Shown piece after piece: positions 18,291-27,721 of a DNA stretch of 64,000 bases. Source of the stretch: Actinomycetales bacterium (GTDB lineage Bacteria; Actinomycetota; Actinomycetes; Actinomycetales; Cellulomonadaceae); NCBI GenBank assembly GCA_020444245.1, contig JAHLLI010000002.1, positions 124,001 to 188,000 on the forward strand, written 5' to 3'. The stretch's first letter is position 1; the number at the start of each line of letters is the position of its first letter. The position numbers and the translations under genes were made by a program. The notes beneath the pieces are model-generated. The model worked only from the letters and a program-made list of their open reading frames with translations. It had not been told where the DNA came from and searched no databases.

Positions 18291-19529
18291 TCACGCCCTG
18301 GCGAGCGTCCCGGTGGCCCAGGCGATCGCCTGGACGTGCGCCTCGGCCATCCGGCGGGACAGCTCGTCGCCACAGCCGTGCGAGCCTTCGAGGTAGTCCT
18401 CGACGAGGCCGAGCAGGGCCCCCAGCGGGCCCGAGCGGGCCACCAGCGCCTCGCGCAGCTCCCCGGAGAGCCCGAGCCTCTCCAGCACGACGTCGAACGG
18501 GATCCCCAGCACCACGTCGAGCCGGCTCACGAGGCCGGCGGTGAACGCCACGTCCGGCCTCAGGTCGTCGACCGCCGCGAGGAGCTCGCAGGTCCTGGCG
18601 CGGATCACGGCGTCGGTGAGCCGGGCCGCGTCGGATCCGCCGGCGTTCGCGGCGACCATGAGCATCACCCACGACTTCAGCCGCTGGGTGCCGAGCATGA
18701 CCAGGGCCTCGCGCACCGAGGAGAACCGGCGCCGGGCCCCCGAGGCCGCCGCGTTCGCGGCCTGGAGCACCCGGATCGTGAGCGCTGCGTCACGGTAGAC
18801 GACCTGCTCGAGCTCCTCGATGGACAGGTCGGGGTCGACGAGCAGGGCGAGCACCTCGAGCGCGGCGACCGTGCTCGGATCCAGCGCCGTCGTGCTCACC
18901 GTCTCGGGCCGCAGGAGGTGGTAGCCCTGGAACAGCTCGAAGCCCAGGTCGGTGCACCGGCGCAGGTCCTCGGCGGTCTCGACGCGTTCGGCGACGAGCA
19001 GCACGTCGTGGTGCCGCAGCCGCGCGACGGTGTCGGCCAGCCCGTCCCCGCACAGCTGGGAGATGTTGATCTTGACGTAGGTGGCGTCGTCGAGCAGGCG
19101 GATCCGGTCGGACTGGTCCCACAGGAAGTCGTCCAGCGCGACCGTGAACCCAGCCTCGCGCAGCCGCCGGACACCCGCGGCGACCTCGTCGTCGACCGGG
19201 AAGGTCTCCAGCACCTCCAGGACCGTGCCCTCGGGTGCGAACGGGACGGCTTCGTCGTCGACGAAGAACGGCCGGGTGAGGTTCACGAACCCGAGCCCCC
19301 CGCCCACCAGCTGACGGAGTCCGAAGGCGGTGAACGTCGCCAGGATGACGGCGGTGGTGGCCGCGTCGCCCGGGTCGACGCCGGTCTCGGCGCCCGACGT
19401 CGTGGCCTCGGCGTGGCCGCGGAAGAGCAGCTCGTAGCCCACGGTCGAGCGTGCGGCGTCGACGATCGGCTGGCGGCCCACGTGCACCCGGCGGAGCCCG
19501 GGCAGGCCTGCGATGACGTCGGATCCCAC
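18291..19529 (-). CDS. EAL-HDOD domain signalling protein
   Basis: RVHVGRQPIVDAARSTVGYELLFRG (degenerate EAL) and a C-terminal HDOD region (ILQAANAAASGARRRFSSVREALVMLGTQRLKSWVML). Confidence 0.88.
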   Translation of the reverse strand: MGSDVIAGLPGLRRVHVGRQPIVDAARSTVGYELLFRGHAEATTSGAETGVDPGDAATTAVILATFTAFGLRQLVGGGLGFVNLTRPFFVDDEAVPFAPEGTVLEVLETFPVDDEVAAGVRRLREAGFTVALDDFLWDQSDRIRLLDDATYVKINISQLCGDGLADTVARLRHHDVLLVAERVETAEDLRRCTDLGFELFQGYHLLRPETVSTTALDPSTVAALEVLALLVDPDLSIEELEQVVYRDAALTIRVLQAANAAASGARRRFSSVREALVMLGTQRLKSWVMLMVAANAGGSDAARLTDAVIRARTCELLAAVDDLRPDVAFTAGLVSRLDVVLGIPFDVVLERLGLSGELREALVARSGPLGALLGLVEDYLEGSHGCGDELSRRMAEAHVQAIAWATGTLARA

Positions 19530-19598
19530 GTCCTACCTTCGGCAGACCGGCCCGACTCTGGAGAGGTCCCCGGCGGGCGCCCGGTGTGGCGCGGCGGG

Positions 19599-20162
19599 TC
19601 AGGCGCCCCCGGCGGCGTGCGCGGCGAGGAAATCCTCGACCTCGTCGAGCTGCTCGGGCGTGAGACCGGGGCTGGTGCTCGGCCGCAGCAGGCAGGCGGG
19701 CAGGTCCCGGTGGCGGGCGCGGAGCTCGTCGGCGACCTCGGCGGTGAGGTCGTCGTCGGTGAAGACGTAGGGCCGGGGCTCGTCGTCGAGCCAACGCGAG
19801 ACCGCCTCGACCTTCCACCACGGTGCCGACGACCAACCCGGCAGCGGCGAGCAGCGCAGGTCGTCGGGATAGGGCGCGACCGGCCACGGCGGCAGGTCCA
19901 GCGCGGGCGCGAGGTGCTCGGCGGCGTCCGCGCCCCACGTCGTGCACCAGACGACGGACGCGTGCCCGTTCCGGTGCAGCTCGCCCAGGTGCGCGACCAG
20001 CTGGTCGGCCACGGCGACGGTGAACGCGCCCACGCTCGTGCCGACCCGCGCCGAGCGGTACGTCCAGGCGCCGCCGTCACGCGACCGGACGGTCTCGACG
20101 GGCGGGGGGAAGGCGTTGAGCACCCCGTCCACGTCGAGGAACCACCACGGCGCACCGGCCAC
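19599..20162 (-). CDS. HAD-like hydrolase domain protein
   Basis: WWFLDVDGVLNAFPPP...VVWCTTWGADAAEHLAPALDLP...YVFTDDDL. Confidence 0.75.
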   Translation of the reverse strand: MAGAPWWFLDVDGVLNAFPPPVETVRSRDGGAWTYRSARVGTSVGAFTVAVADQLVAHLGELHRNGHASVVWCTTWGADAAEHLAPALDLPPWPVAPYPDDLRCSPLPGWSSAPWWKVEAVSRWLDDEPRPYVFTDDDLTAEVADELRARHRDLPACLLRPSTSPGLTPEQLDEVEDFLAAHAAGGA

Positions 20163-20196
20163 TCGTCGACGGTAGCGGGTGTCGCGCTCGCGGCTC

Positions 20197-20865
20197 TCAG
20201 CGCGCCCCGGGCACCACCACGCCGCTCTCGTAGGCGAGCACCACCAGCTGCGCGCGGTCCCGGCAGCCCAGCTTCATGAGCAGCGAGCTCACGTGCGTCT
20301 TCACGGTGGCGTAGGAGACCACGAGCTCCGCGGCGATCTCCTGGTTGGACCGCCCGGCGGCCACCGCGCGCCACACCTGGAGCTCGCGCTCCGTCAGCGT
20401 GTCGAGCCCGGCGGCGTCCCGTCGCGGCTCGCGAGGCGAGCGTCGGACGAACTCCTCGACCAGCCGGCGGGTGACCGACGGCGCGAGCAGGGCCTCGCCG
20501 GCGGCCACCACCCGGATCGCGGCGAGCAGGTCCTCGGGCGCGGTGTCCTTGGGCAGGAACCCGCTGGCGCCGGCGCGCAGGGCGGCGAACACGTGCTCGT
20601 CGAGGTCGAACGTGGTGAGCACCAGGACCCGGGTGCCGGCCGTCGCGGGGTCGGCGATCAGGGCGCGGGTGGCCGCGAGCCCGTCGGACCGCGGCATCCG
20701 GATGTCCATCAGCACGACGTCGGGGTGCTCCCGGCGCACCAGTGCCACCGCGTCGAGCCCGTCGGACGCCTCGCCGACGACCTCGAGGTCCGGCTCCGCC
20801 CTGAGCAGCACGCTGAGCCCGCGGCGCACCAGCGCCTCGTCGTCCACCACGGCGACCCGGATCAT
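20197..20865 (-). CDS. NarL/LuxR-type response regulator
   Basis: IRVAVVDDEALVRRGLSVLL...VLMDIRMPRSDG...LTERELQVWRAVAAGRSNQEIAAELVVSYATVKTHVSSLLMKLG. Confidence 0.95.
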   Translation of the reverse strand: MIRVAVVDDEALVRRGLSVLLRAEPDLEVVGEASDGLDAVALVRREHPDVVLMDIRMPRSDGLAATRALIADPATAGTRVLVLTTFDLDEHVFAALRAGASGFLPKDTAPEDLLAAIRVVAAGEALLAPSVTRRLVEEFVRRSPREPRRDAAGLDTLTERELQVWRAVAAGRSNQEIAAELVVSYATVKTHVSSLLMKLGCRDRAQLVVLAYESGVVVPGAR

Positions 20866-22028
20866 GTGCCGCTGCCCAGGGGAAGTCGTGCCGCGACCCG
20901 GTACCCGCCCTCGGCCCGCGGACCGGTGGCGAGCGTGCCGCCCCACACCGCGACGCGCTCGGCCATGCCGAGCTGGCCGTGCCCGACCGCGGGCGGGCCG
21001 GCGTCGCCCCGGGCGCCTCGACCGTCGTCGGTCACCTCGACGAGCAGGGCGCCGTCCTCGCGCCGGAGTGTGACGGTCGCCCGCGCCGGGCCGGCGTGCT
21101 TGAGGACGTTGGTCAGCGACTCCTGGACCACCCGGTAGGCGGTGAGCCCGAGCGCGACCGGGACGGACTCGGCGTCGGTGACCCGCAGCTCGACGGGCAC
21201 CCCGGCCGCCGTGACGTCGGCCGCCAGGTCGCCCAGCGCGTCCAGGCCGGGCGGCGGGGCGTAGCCGCGGGCGTCGTCGGCGCGCAGCCCGGCGAGGATC
21301 CGCCGGATCTCGGCGAGGGCGCCGCGGCTGCGCTCGGAGACCGCGACCAGGCACTGCTTGGCCTCGGCCGGGTCGGCGTCGATCACGCGCGCGCCGACCT
21401 GGGCCTGCACCGCGATCACCCCGAGGGTGTGGCCGATGACGTCGTGCAGCTCCTGGGCGATGTGCAGCCGCTCGTCGGCGACGGCGCGACGGGCTTCCTC
21501 CGCCCTGGCCCGCTCGGCCAGCTCGGCCCGGTCCGCCAGCAGGGCAGCGGTCCGGCGCCGGTCGTTGATCGAACGTCCGAGCCCGAACGCGCCGGCGAAC
21601 AGGGCGACGTTGGTCGCGAGCTCGCCGAAGCCGAGGCCGTCGCGTGGGGCGATCGCCACGGCGCCGAGGACCACCACGGCGTACCCCGCCGCGACCGCCG
21701 TCGCCCGGGCGCTGGACCAGGCGGCCACCGAGTACGCCGCCAGGAACAGACCCGAGCCGATCACGGCGGAGGTGTAGCCGAGCACCAGCAGCGCCACCAC
21801 CGGGACGGAGGCCGCGACCAGCACCGCGAGTGGCGCCCGGCGCCGGGCCACGTAGGGTGCGGCGCTCAGGGCGACCAGGGCCACGTAGCCGGCGTCCGGC
21901 TCCCGGGCCGGGCTGCCCACGACGGCGGACAGCACCGCACCGGTGAACAGCAGGGCGGCGAGCACCGAGTCGAGCAGCCAGGGTCGCTCGGCGTCGAGTG
22001 CGCGCAGCCGTGCCCACCGAGCTCCCAT
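20862..22028 (-). CDS. Sensor histidine kinase (HisKA_3/DesK type)
   Basis: ERLHIAQELHDVIGHTLGVIAVQAQVGARV...VQESLTNVLKHAGPARATVTL...GHGQLGMAERV; 4-nt overlap with the response regulator. Confidence 0.95.
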   Translation of the reverse strand: MGARWARLRALDAERPWLLDSVLAALLFTGAVLSAVVGSPAREPDAGYVALVALSAAPYVARRRAPLAVLVAASVPVVALLVLGYTSAVIGSGLFLAAYSVAAWSSARATAVAAGYAVVVLGAVAIAPRDGLGFGELATNVALFAGAFGLGRSINDRRRTAALLADRAELAERARAEEARRAVADERLHIAQELHDVIGHTLGVIAVQAQVGARVIDADPAEAKQCLVAVSERSRGALAEIRRILAGLRADDARGYAPPPGLDALGDLAADVTAAGVPVELRVTDAESVPVALGLTAYRVVQESLTNVLKHAGPARATVTLRREDGALLVEVTDDGRGARGDAGPPAVGHGQLGMAERVAVWGGTLATGPRAEGGYRVAARLPLGSGT

Positions 22029-22221
22029 GCGTCGAGGCTAGTCAGCCGATGCCGCACGGCTCATCGGTCCTCGGACCCATCGTCGTCTCCCTCCGCAGAC
22101 GGAGACGCGGCCGGTTCCCCCTGCCCACGGGGGTCGGCAGGTTCGGCCGTGCGCCCGACGACGCGGGACGCGGCGGACGCGAGTCTGGACACGTTCCGTC
22201 CAGCTCGACGAGAGGACCCCC

Positions 22222-22788
22222 ATGTCCACCCCCGGACCGACCCGTCCCACGGCGGGCGCCCGCCGATCCGCCGGCCCGCGGCGGGCCTATCTGCTCGCGG
22301 GCCTCGTCGCGTTTAGCGGGCTGCTCGGCGCCGGCGCCTGGGCGAGCCTCGCGCTCCTGGCCGAGATCGACCGGCCCGCCGGCTTCGAGCGCATCACCAC
22401 GCCGGGGGAGGGACAGGTCCGGCTCGACGAGGACGTGACCAGGGTCGTCTTCGCCGAGCAGGCGGGCCGGCCCGACCCGTCCCAGATCACCGTCACCGGG
22501 CCCGACGGCGAGCCGGTCCCGGTGCGGCCCTACCGCGGCGACCTGCGGTACGACGTGCCCGGGTCCGACGGCGACGTGGCCACCGCGGTGGCCGCGTTCG
22601 TCGCGCCCTCCGCGGGGACCTACCACGTGGGCAGCACGACGTTCGACGGGGTTCTCGCGGTGGGTCCGGACCTCGCGGCCGGGACCGTCCGAGCCGTCAC
22701 CTGGCCGAGCGTCGCCGCCCTGGTGGCCCTTGCCGTCGGGGTCGCCATCGCCGTCCGCGCCACCGCCCGCCACACCCCAGGAGCCTGA
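22222..22788 (+). CDS. Hypothetical membrane protein
   Basis: 188 aa with N- and C-terminal TM segments; one nt upstream of the hydrolase gene, so likely co-transcribed. Confidence 0.65.
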   Translation: MSTPGPTRPTAGARRSAGPRRAYLLAGLVAFSGLLGAGAWASLALLAEIDRPAGFERITTPGEGQVRLDEDVTRVVFAEQAGRPDPSQITVTGPDGEPVPVRPYRGDLRYDVPGSDGDVATAVAAFVAPSAGTYHVGSTTFDGVLAVGPDLAAGTVRAVTWPSVAALVALAVGVAIAVRATARHTPGA

Positions 22789-22789
22789 G

Positions 22790-24328
22790 ATGACCCGCAC
22801 CGGATCCCTGATGGACCACCCCGTGGCCGACCCCGGGACGACCGTTGCCCGGCGCCCGTGGGCCCGGCGAGCGACCCGCCTCGGGCTCGTCGCCGTGCTC
22901 GCCGCGCTCGCAGCCCTGGCGTTGGCCGTCGTGATGCCGCGCGGCCCGATGACCACCGGGCAGTCCGTGACGGCCCTGCTGGTCGCGGTCACTGCCGGCG
23001 CCGGCGCGGGGGCCTGGACGGCGAGCCGCTGGGCAGCACCCGTCGCGCTGCTCGGCTGGGTCGGGGCGTTCGAGCTGGTGCGGCTCGGCGTCGACGGGCC
23101 GACCGTCGATGCGGTGCGGTTCGACTCGGTGTTCGCGATCGGCGCGATGATCGCCGGGCGCGGGTTCGACACCGTGGTCATGGGCGTGCCGCTGGTCGTC
23201 GCTGCGCTGGGCGGGGCCGCCTGGGCCCGGCGGCGCGGGGGCCGGGTGGCACCGTCGCGTGTGCGCCGCGTGCTGGGCCGGGCAGGCCTGGTCGCCGGCG
23301 TTCTCGTGGTCGCGGTGACCGCCGCCGCGCTGGTCCGTCCGGCGAGCACCGAGGCGATCCTCGGACCCGACGGGCGCCCGCTCGCGGGGAGCGTCGCCGA
23401 GCTGGTCACCGTTCCGATCGGCGGGCACGACCAGTCGCTGATGATCCGCGGGGTGGACGCCGACGCACCCGTGCTGCTCTTCCTCGAGGGCGGGCCTGGC
23501 GGCACGGCCGTCGGGTCGATGCGCTACTCGGGCGAGGCGCTGGAGCAGGACTTCGTGGTGGCGACCTGGGACCAGCGCGGCACCGGCCGCTCGGCCGACC
23601 AGCTCGAGCCCGTCGCCACGCTGACCCTGGACCGGATGGTCGCCGACGGCATCGAGGTCGCCGAGTACCTGTGCGACCGGTTCGACGAGGACGGCGTGTA
23701 CCTGGTCGGCAGCTCGTGGGGCACGACCCTCGGGGTGCTCGTCGCCCAGCAGCGCCCGGATCTGGTCACCGCCTACGTCGGCGCCGGGCAGATGGTCAGC
23801 CAGGCGGAGACCGACCGGCTGATGTACGCCGAGTCGCTCGCGTACGCGACCCGCTCGGGCGACCTCGACTTCGCCGCCGACCTGCTCGCGGTGGGGCCCC
23901 CGCCGTACGACGACGCCCTCGCCTACCCGATCGCGCTGTCCTCGAACCCGGAGTGGAGCGACTTCCGGCCGGGCCCGGACCACGACTGGCGCGCGTCGTA
24001 CCCGGTCAGCCTCTTCGTCGCCGAGTACACGCTCACCGAGCAGCTGCGGTCGGTCGCGGGCCTGTACGAGACGTTCAGCGTGCTGTACCCGCAGCTGCTG
24101 GGCCTGGACTTCCGCCGTGACGTGACCCGGCTCGAGGTGCCCGTGCTGCTGGTGCAGGGTGTGCACGAGGCCCAGGGCCGCGACGTGCTCGCCCGCGAGT
24201 GGTTCGCACAGCTCGACGCGCCGTCCAAGCAGCTGATCACGTTCGACCACTCCGGTCACACCCCGCACCTGGACGAGCCGGGGCGCTTCGCCGCGGCGAT
24301 GGTCGAGCTCCGGGACGCGGTCGCCTGA
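22790..24328 (+). CDS. Membrane-anchored alpha/beta hydrolase
   Basis: LLFLEGGPGGTAVGSMR...WDQRGTGRS...YLVGSSWGTTLGVLVAQQRPDLV...FDHSGHTPHLDEP; four N-terminal TM segments. Confidence 0.85.
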   Translation: MTRTGSLMDHPVADPGTTVARRPWARRATRLGLVAVLAALAALALAVVMPRGPMTTGQSVTALLVAVTAGAGAGAWTASRWAAPVALLGWVGAFELVRLGVDGPTVDAVRFDSVFAIGAMIAGRGFDTVVMGVPLVVAALGGAAWARRRGGRVAPSRVRRVLGRAGLVAGVLVVAVTAAALVRPASTEAILGPDGRPLAGSVAELVTVPIGGHDQSLMIRGVDADAPVLLFLEGGPGGTAVGSMRYSGEALEQDFVVATWDQRGTGRSADQLEPVATLTLDRMVADGIEVAEYLCDRFDEDGVYLVGSSWGTTLGVLVAQQRPDLVTAYVGAGQMVSQAETDRLMYAESLAYATRSGDLDFAADLLAVGPPPYDDALAYPIALSSNPEWSDFRPGPDHDWRASYPVSLFVAEYTLTEQLRSVAGLYETFSVLYPQLLGLDFRRDVTRLEVPVLLVQGVHEAQGRDVLAREWFAQLDAPSKQLITFDHSGHTPHLDEPGRFAAAMVELRDAVA

Positions 24329-24430
24329 AGCTGCCCCGCGACGTGCGTGGCGGTGGTAGACACGAAGGAAGTCGGCCCGTGGGCCCGAGGCTCCGGGCCG
24401 GTGCCCTACCGAGCAGCGAGGAGTCCTGAG

Positions 24431-24823
24431 ATGCAGTTCGAGCGGGCCGTGGACGTCCACCTCCCCTTCGCCGACGCGATGGCGCGCACCAGGGAGGCGC
24501 TGGCCGCCCAGGGCTTCGGCATCCTCACCGAGATCGACATGGAGGCGACCCTGCGCGCCAAGCGGGGGGCGGAGATCGGGCCCTACGTGATCCTGGGCGC
24601 GTGCAACCCCGCACTCGCCGAGGGCGCGCTCGCCGCGGACCCGCGGATCGGCGTGCTGCTGCCGTGCAGCGTCGTGGTCCGGGCGACCGGACCGGACACC
24701 ACCCGGGTGCACGTCTTCGACCCGGACCTGATCGCCGAGCTCACCGGTGTCGAGGGCCTGACCGCGTACGCCGACGACGCCGGCGCTCGCGTCCAGGCCG
24801 CGCTGGACGACCTGGGGTCGTAG
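24431..24823 (+). CDS. DUF302 family protein
   Basis: FADAMARTREALAAQGFGILTEIDMEATLRAKRGAEIGPYVILGACNPALAEGALAADPRIGVLLPCSVVVR. Confidence 0.9.
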   Translation: MQFERAVDVHLPFADAMARTREALAAQGFGILTEIDMEATLRAKRGAEIGPYVILGACNPALAEGALAADPRIGVLLPCSVVVRATGPDTTRVHVFDPDLIAELTGVEGLTAYADDAGARVQAALDDLGS

Positions 24824-24887
24824 GCGTTCGGGGGATCATCGCGACCAGTTCCTCACATGACCCCGGTCGGGTGTCGATGGTGAGCCC

Positions 24888-27152
24888 GTGGATCGTGATC
24901 ATGGGGGCAGTCTCGGTCTCCCGCCGTCGCTGACGGTCGCGGCCACTCTGTTCGTGGCCGCCGCGTGGGCGGCGACCTGGGGCGGCGTGTGGCTGGTCGG
25001 GGCCGAGGCGGTGGCCCTGGTCCTGGTGACCTGGGCGCACCTGCAGATCGCCTACGTGGCGCGGCGCAGCGGCCGACGGCGCCCCGGTGAGCCCTGGGTG
25101 TGGCTGTCGAGCGCCAACGGCTTCGTCGTGGTCGCGGCCGCCATCGGCTTCCTCACGGATCTCGCTCTCCTGGCCGGGTGGCGGTCCGTCGCCACCGCGC
25201 TCGACCGGCCCTGGGTCGGTGCGGCCATGTGGGTCGCGGCGTCGCTGCTGCTGTGCCGGGGCCTGGCGCGGTGGGGCCGGCACGACGGCGCCGGGTCGGC
25301 CCGGGCCGACTGGCTCAACACGGTCGGGGTGGTGCTCGTCGTGGTCGCCGTCCTGGGCTCCGGGGCGATGCCGTGGGGTGGGCCCGCCGATCTCGCGCAG
25401 GCGGCCGCGGGGATCACCCTCGCGGCGGCCGCGCTCGTGCTCGCCGTGTCGGCCTGGCCGTCGCGGGGGCGCCCGACGTGGTGGCTCGTCGTCCTGTTCG
25501 GCGTCGCGGGTCTCGCCGAGGCGGTCGGCACCGGGCTCGCCTCGGTCCCGGGTGCCCGCGCGATGCCGGCGCTCGCCTGGGCCCTGGCGGCGCACGTCAT
25601 GGCGGCGGACGCCCGGGCGCCGGAGAGCCTGCGGCGCCGACCGACGGGCCTGAGCGCGTACACCCGCGCCGCGGCGAGCATCGCCGTGGTCGGCGTGCTG
25701 CTGCTCGTGCTCGACCGGGTGCGTGCCGCCTGGGCCGATGCGCCCGTCTGGTGGCCCGCGCCCGGCGCGACCTGGCTGTCGCCGGTCGCCGGGCTGGGCG
25801 TGCTCGTCCTCAGCGCCGGCCTCGTCCGAACGGTGGGGGACGTCGCGGCCGCCGCCCGGTTGCGTCGCGAGCTGGTCGTCGACGACCTCACCGGGCTCGC
25901 GAGCCGCCGGGCGCTGACGGCGCAGCTGGGCACGGATGGCGCCGGACGGTGCCTGGTCCTGGTGAACGTCGACGCTCCGACGGCGAGCCTCAACGCGCGC
26001 TTCGGGCACGGCGTCGGCGACGAGGCGCTGCGCGAGGTGGGCAGGACCCTGGTGGCCGCTGCGCCGCCCGGTGCGACGGTCTCGCGGCTGGACGGCGCGG
26101 AGTTCGCCGTGCTGATCCCCGGCGCCGATCGGCCTGCCGTCGACGTGGCCGACGCGCTCACGCGGGCCCTCGCTCAGGGCGTGTGGGCGGGCGGCGGGCT
26201 GGTGCGGGTGCGGGCCCGGTCGGGCGTGGCGGCTGCGGACGCGCAGGTCACGGGCGCGGAGCTGCTGCGGCGCGCCGCGGCCGCGATGCACGGGCGGGCC
26301 GACCGCGTCTCGGTGTACAGCGACGCGCTCGAGCGCCGCCACGTCGAGGACGCGAGCCTGCTGGACCACCTGCGTGCGGCGCTGGGGGGTGCGGCGCTAC
26401 CCGACCCGCTGGTCGTGCACTACCAGCCCCAGGTCTCGCTGGTCACGGGCCAGGTCACCGGCGCCGAGGCGCTGGTGCGGTGGCAGCACCCGAGCCACGG
26501 TCTGCTGCCACCTGCCGGGTTCCTCGGGCTCATCGAGCGGGACGGGCTGATGCCGGACCTCACGGTGCACGTGCTGCGGTCCGCGGCCGGGGCCTTCGCC
26601 CGCCGGGCGTGCGAGGGCCGACGACTGCGGGTCTCGGTGAACCTGTCGACGAGCGTCCTGACCGACCCCGGCCTGCTCCCGGCCCTCGACCAGGTCCTGG
26701 CCGAGACCTCGCTCGACCCCACCCGCCTGGTGCTGGAGATCACCGAGACGACCCTGATGGCGGATGCCGAGCGCGGCCTCGTCGCGGCCCGCGGGATCGC
26801 GGACCGGGGCGTCGGGCTGAGCATCGACGACTACGGCACCGGGTACTCCTCGCTCGCCTATCTCAACGACCTGCCGGCCCAGGAGCTCAAGATCGACCAG
26901 GCCTTCACCCGCCGGCTGGCCGCCGACCCGCGGACCGTCAAGATCATCGCCGCGACCGTCGAGCTCGCCCACAGCCTCGACCTGCGGGTGGTCGCCGAGG
27001 GGGTCGAGGACGCCCGCACGCTCGAGATCCTCGCCTCGCTGGGCTGCGACGAGACCCAGGGGTACCTGCACAGCTCGCCGCTGACGCTTGGCGAGCTGGA
27101 GCGGTGGTTGGTCGCGCGCCGCGAGCACGCCGCGGCGGGCGGCGTGTACTGA
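24888..27152 (+). CDS. Membrane GGDEF-EAL protein with degenerate GGDEF (DGAEF)
   Basis: DDLTGLASRRALTAQL...RLDGAEFAVLIPG, then YQPQVSLVTGQVTGAEALVRWQHP...VLEITETTLM...SIDDYGTGYSSLAYL...LKIDQAF...VAEGVED. Confidence 0.93.
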   Translation: MDRDHGGSLGLPPSLTVAATLFVAAAWAATWGGVWLVGAEAVALVLVTWAHLQIAYVARRSGRRRPGEPWVWLSSANGFVVVAAAIGFLTDLALLAGWRSVATALDRPWVGAAMWVAASLLLCRGLARWGRHDGAGSARADWLNTVGVVLVVVAVLGSGAMPWGGPADLAQAAAGITLAAAALVLAVSAWPSRGRPTWWLVVLFGVAGLAEAVGTGLASVPGARAMPALAWALAAHVMAADARAPESLRRRPTGLSAYTRAAASIAVVGVLLLVLDRVRAAWADAPVWWPAPGATWLSPVAGLGVLVLSAGLVRTVGDVAAAARLRRELVVDDLTGLASRRALTAQLGTDGAGRCLVLVNVDAPTASLNARFGHGVGDEALREVGRTLVAAAPPGATVSRLDGAEFAVLIPGADRPAVDVADALTRALAQGVWAGGGLVRVRARSGVAAADAQVTGAELLRRAAAAMHGRADRVSVYSDALERRHVEDASLLDHLRAALGGAALPDPLVVHYQPQVSLVTGQVTGAEALVRWQHPSHGLLPPAGFLGLIERDGLMPDLTVHVLRSAAGAFARRACEGRRLRVSVNLSTSVLTDPGLLPALDQVLAETSLDPTRLVLEITETTLMADAERGLVAARGIADRGVGLSIDDYGTGYSSLAYLNDLPAQELKIDQAFTRRLAADPRTVKIIAATVELAHSLDLRVVAEGVEDARTLEILASLGCDETQGYLHSSPLTLGELERWLVARREHAAAGGVY

Positions 27153-27234
27153 TCGCGGTCCGAGAGCGCGGTACATCCACACACCGATCCGGTTGCCCGT
27201 CCGGGTCATGGCGCCCGCCATGGGACCGGGGTGC

Positions 27235-27624
27235 TCAGGCCGAGCCGACGGAGGTCTCGACGTTGAGGATGTTCCCGTCCGGGTCGGTGAACCAGGCGGT
27301 GCGCCCGTCGCCCATGGTCGCGACGCCGTCGTCCCACTCGAGCCCCTCGGCCTCGAACTGGTCGAACGTCACGCCCCGGGCGCGCAGGTCCGCGATCTCG
27401 GCGTCGAAGCGGTCGGCGGGGATGTCGAACGAGATCGCGGTCGAGCGGCTGGTCCCGGCGAAGGCGGAGACGTAGACGAGGAACCGGGTGCCGCCGGCGG
27501 CGTAGATGGCGCCGCCGGGCGAGTCACCTGCGGGCGTGAACCCGAGCGTCCCCTCGTAGTAGGCCCGTGCGGCGTCCAGATCCTTCACGGCCAGAGTCGC
27601 CATGGCGTCGTGATCCGCGAGCAT
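27235..27624 (-). CDS. VOC/glyoxalase family protein
   Basis: MATLAVKDLDAARAYYEGTLGFTPAG...GRTAWFTDPDGNILNVET. Confidence 0.88.
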   Translation of the reverse strand: MLADHDAMATLAVKDLDAARAYYEGTLGFTPAGDSPGGAIYAAGGTRFLVYVSAFAGTSRSTAISFDIPADRFDAEIADLRARGVTFDQFEAEGLEWDDGVATMGDGRTAWFTDPDGNILNVETSVGSA

Positions 27625-27721
27625 CGCTGCCTCCTCGGCGGGCCGGGCGGGGATCGTCCGGCCGGCTTTGTCACGGTACTCTCCGTGTGATCTGCACCAC
27701 AAGGTTGCAGGGAGGATCGGG

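Noticed and set aside
18129-20279. 716-aa plus-strand ORF across the amidohydrolase/EAL-HDOD/HAD genes
   Set aside because: Spans three well-supported minus-strand genes and has shadow-ORF composition.
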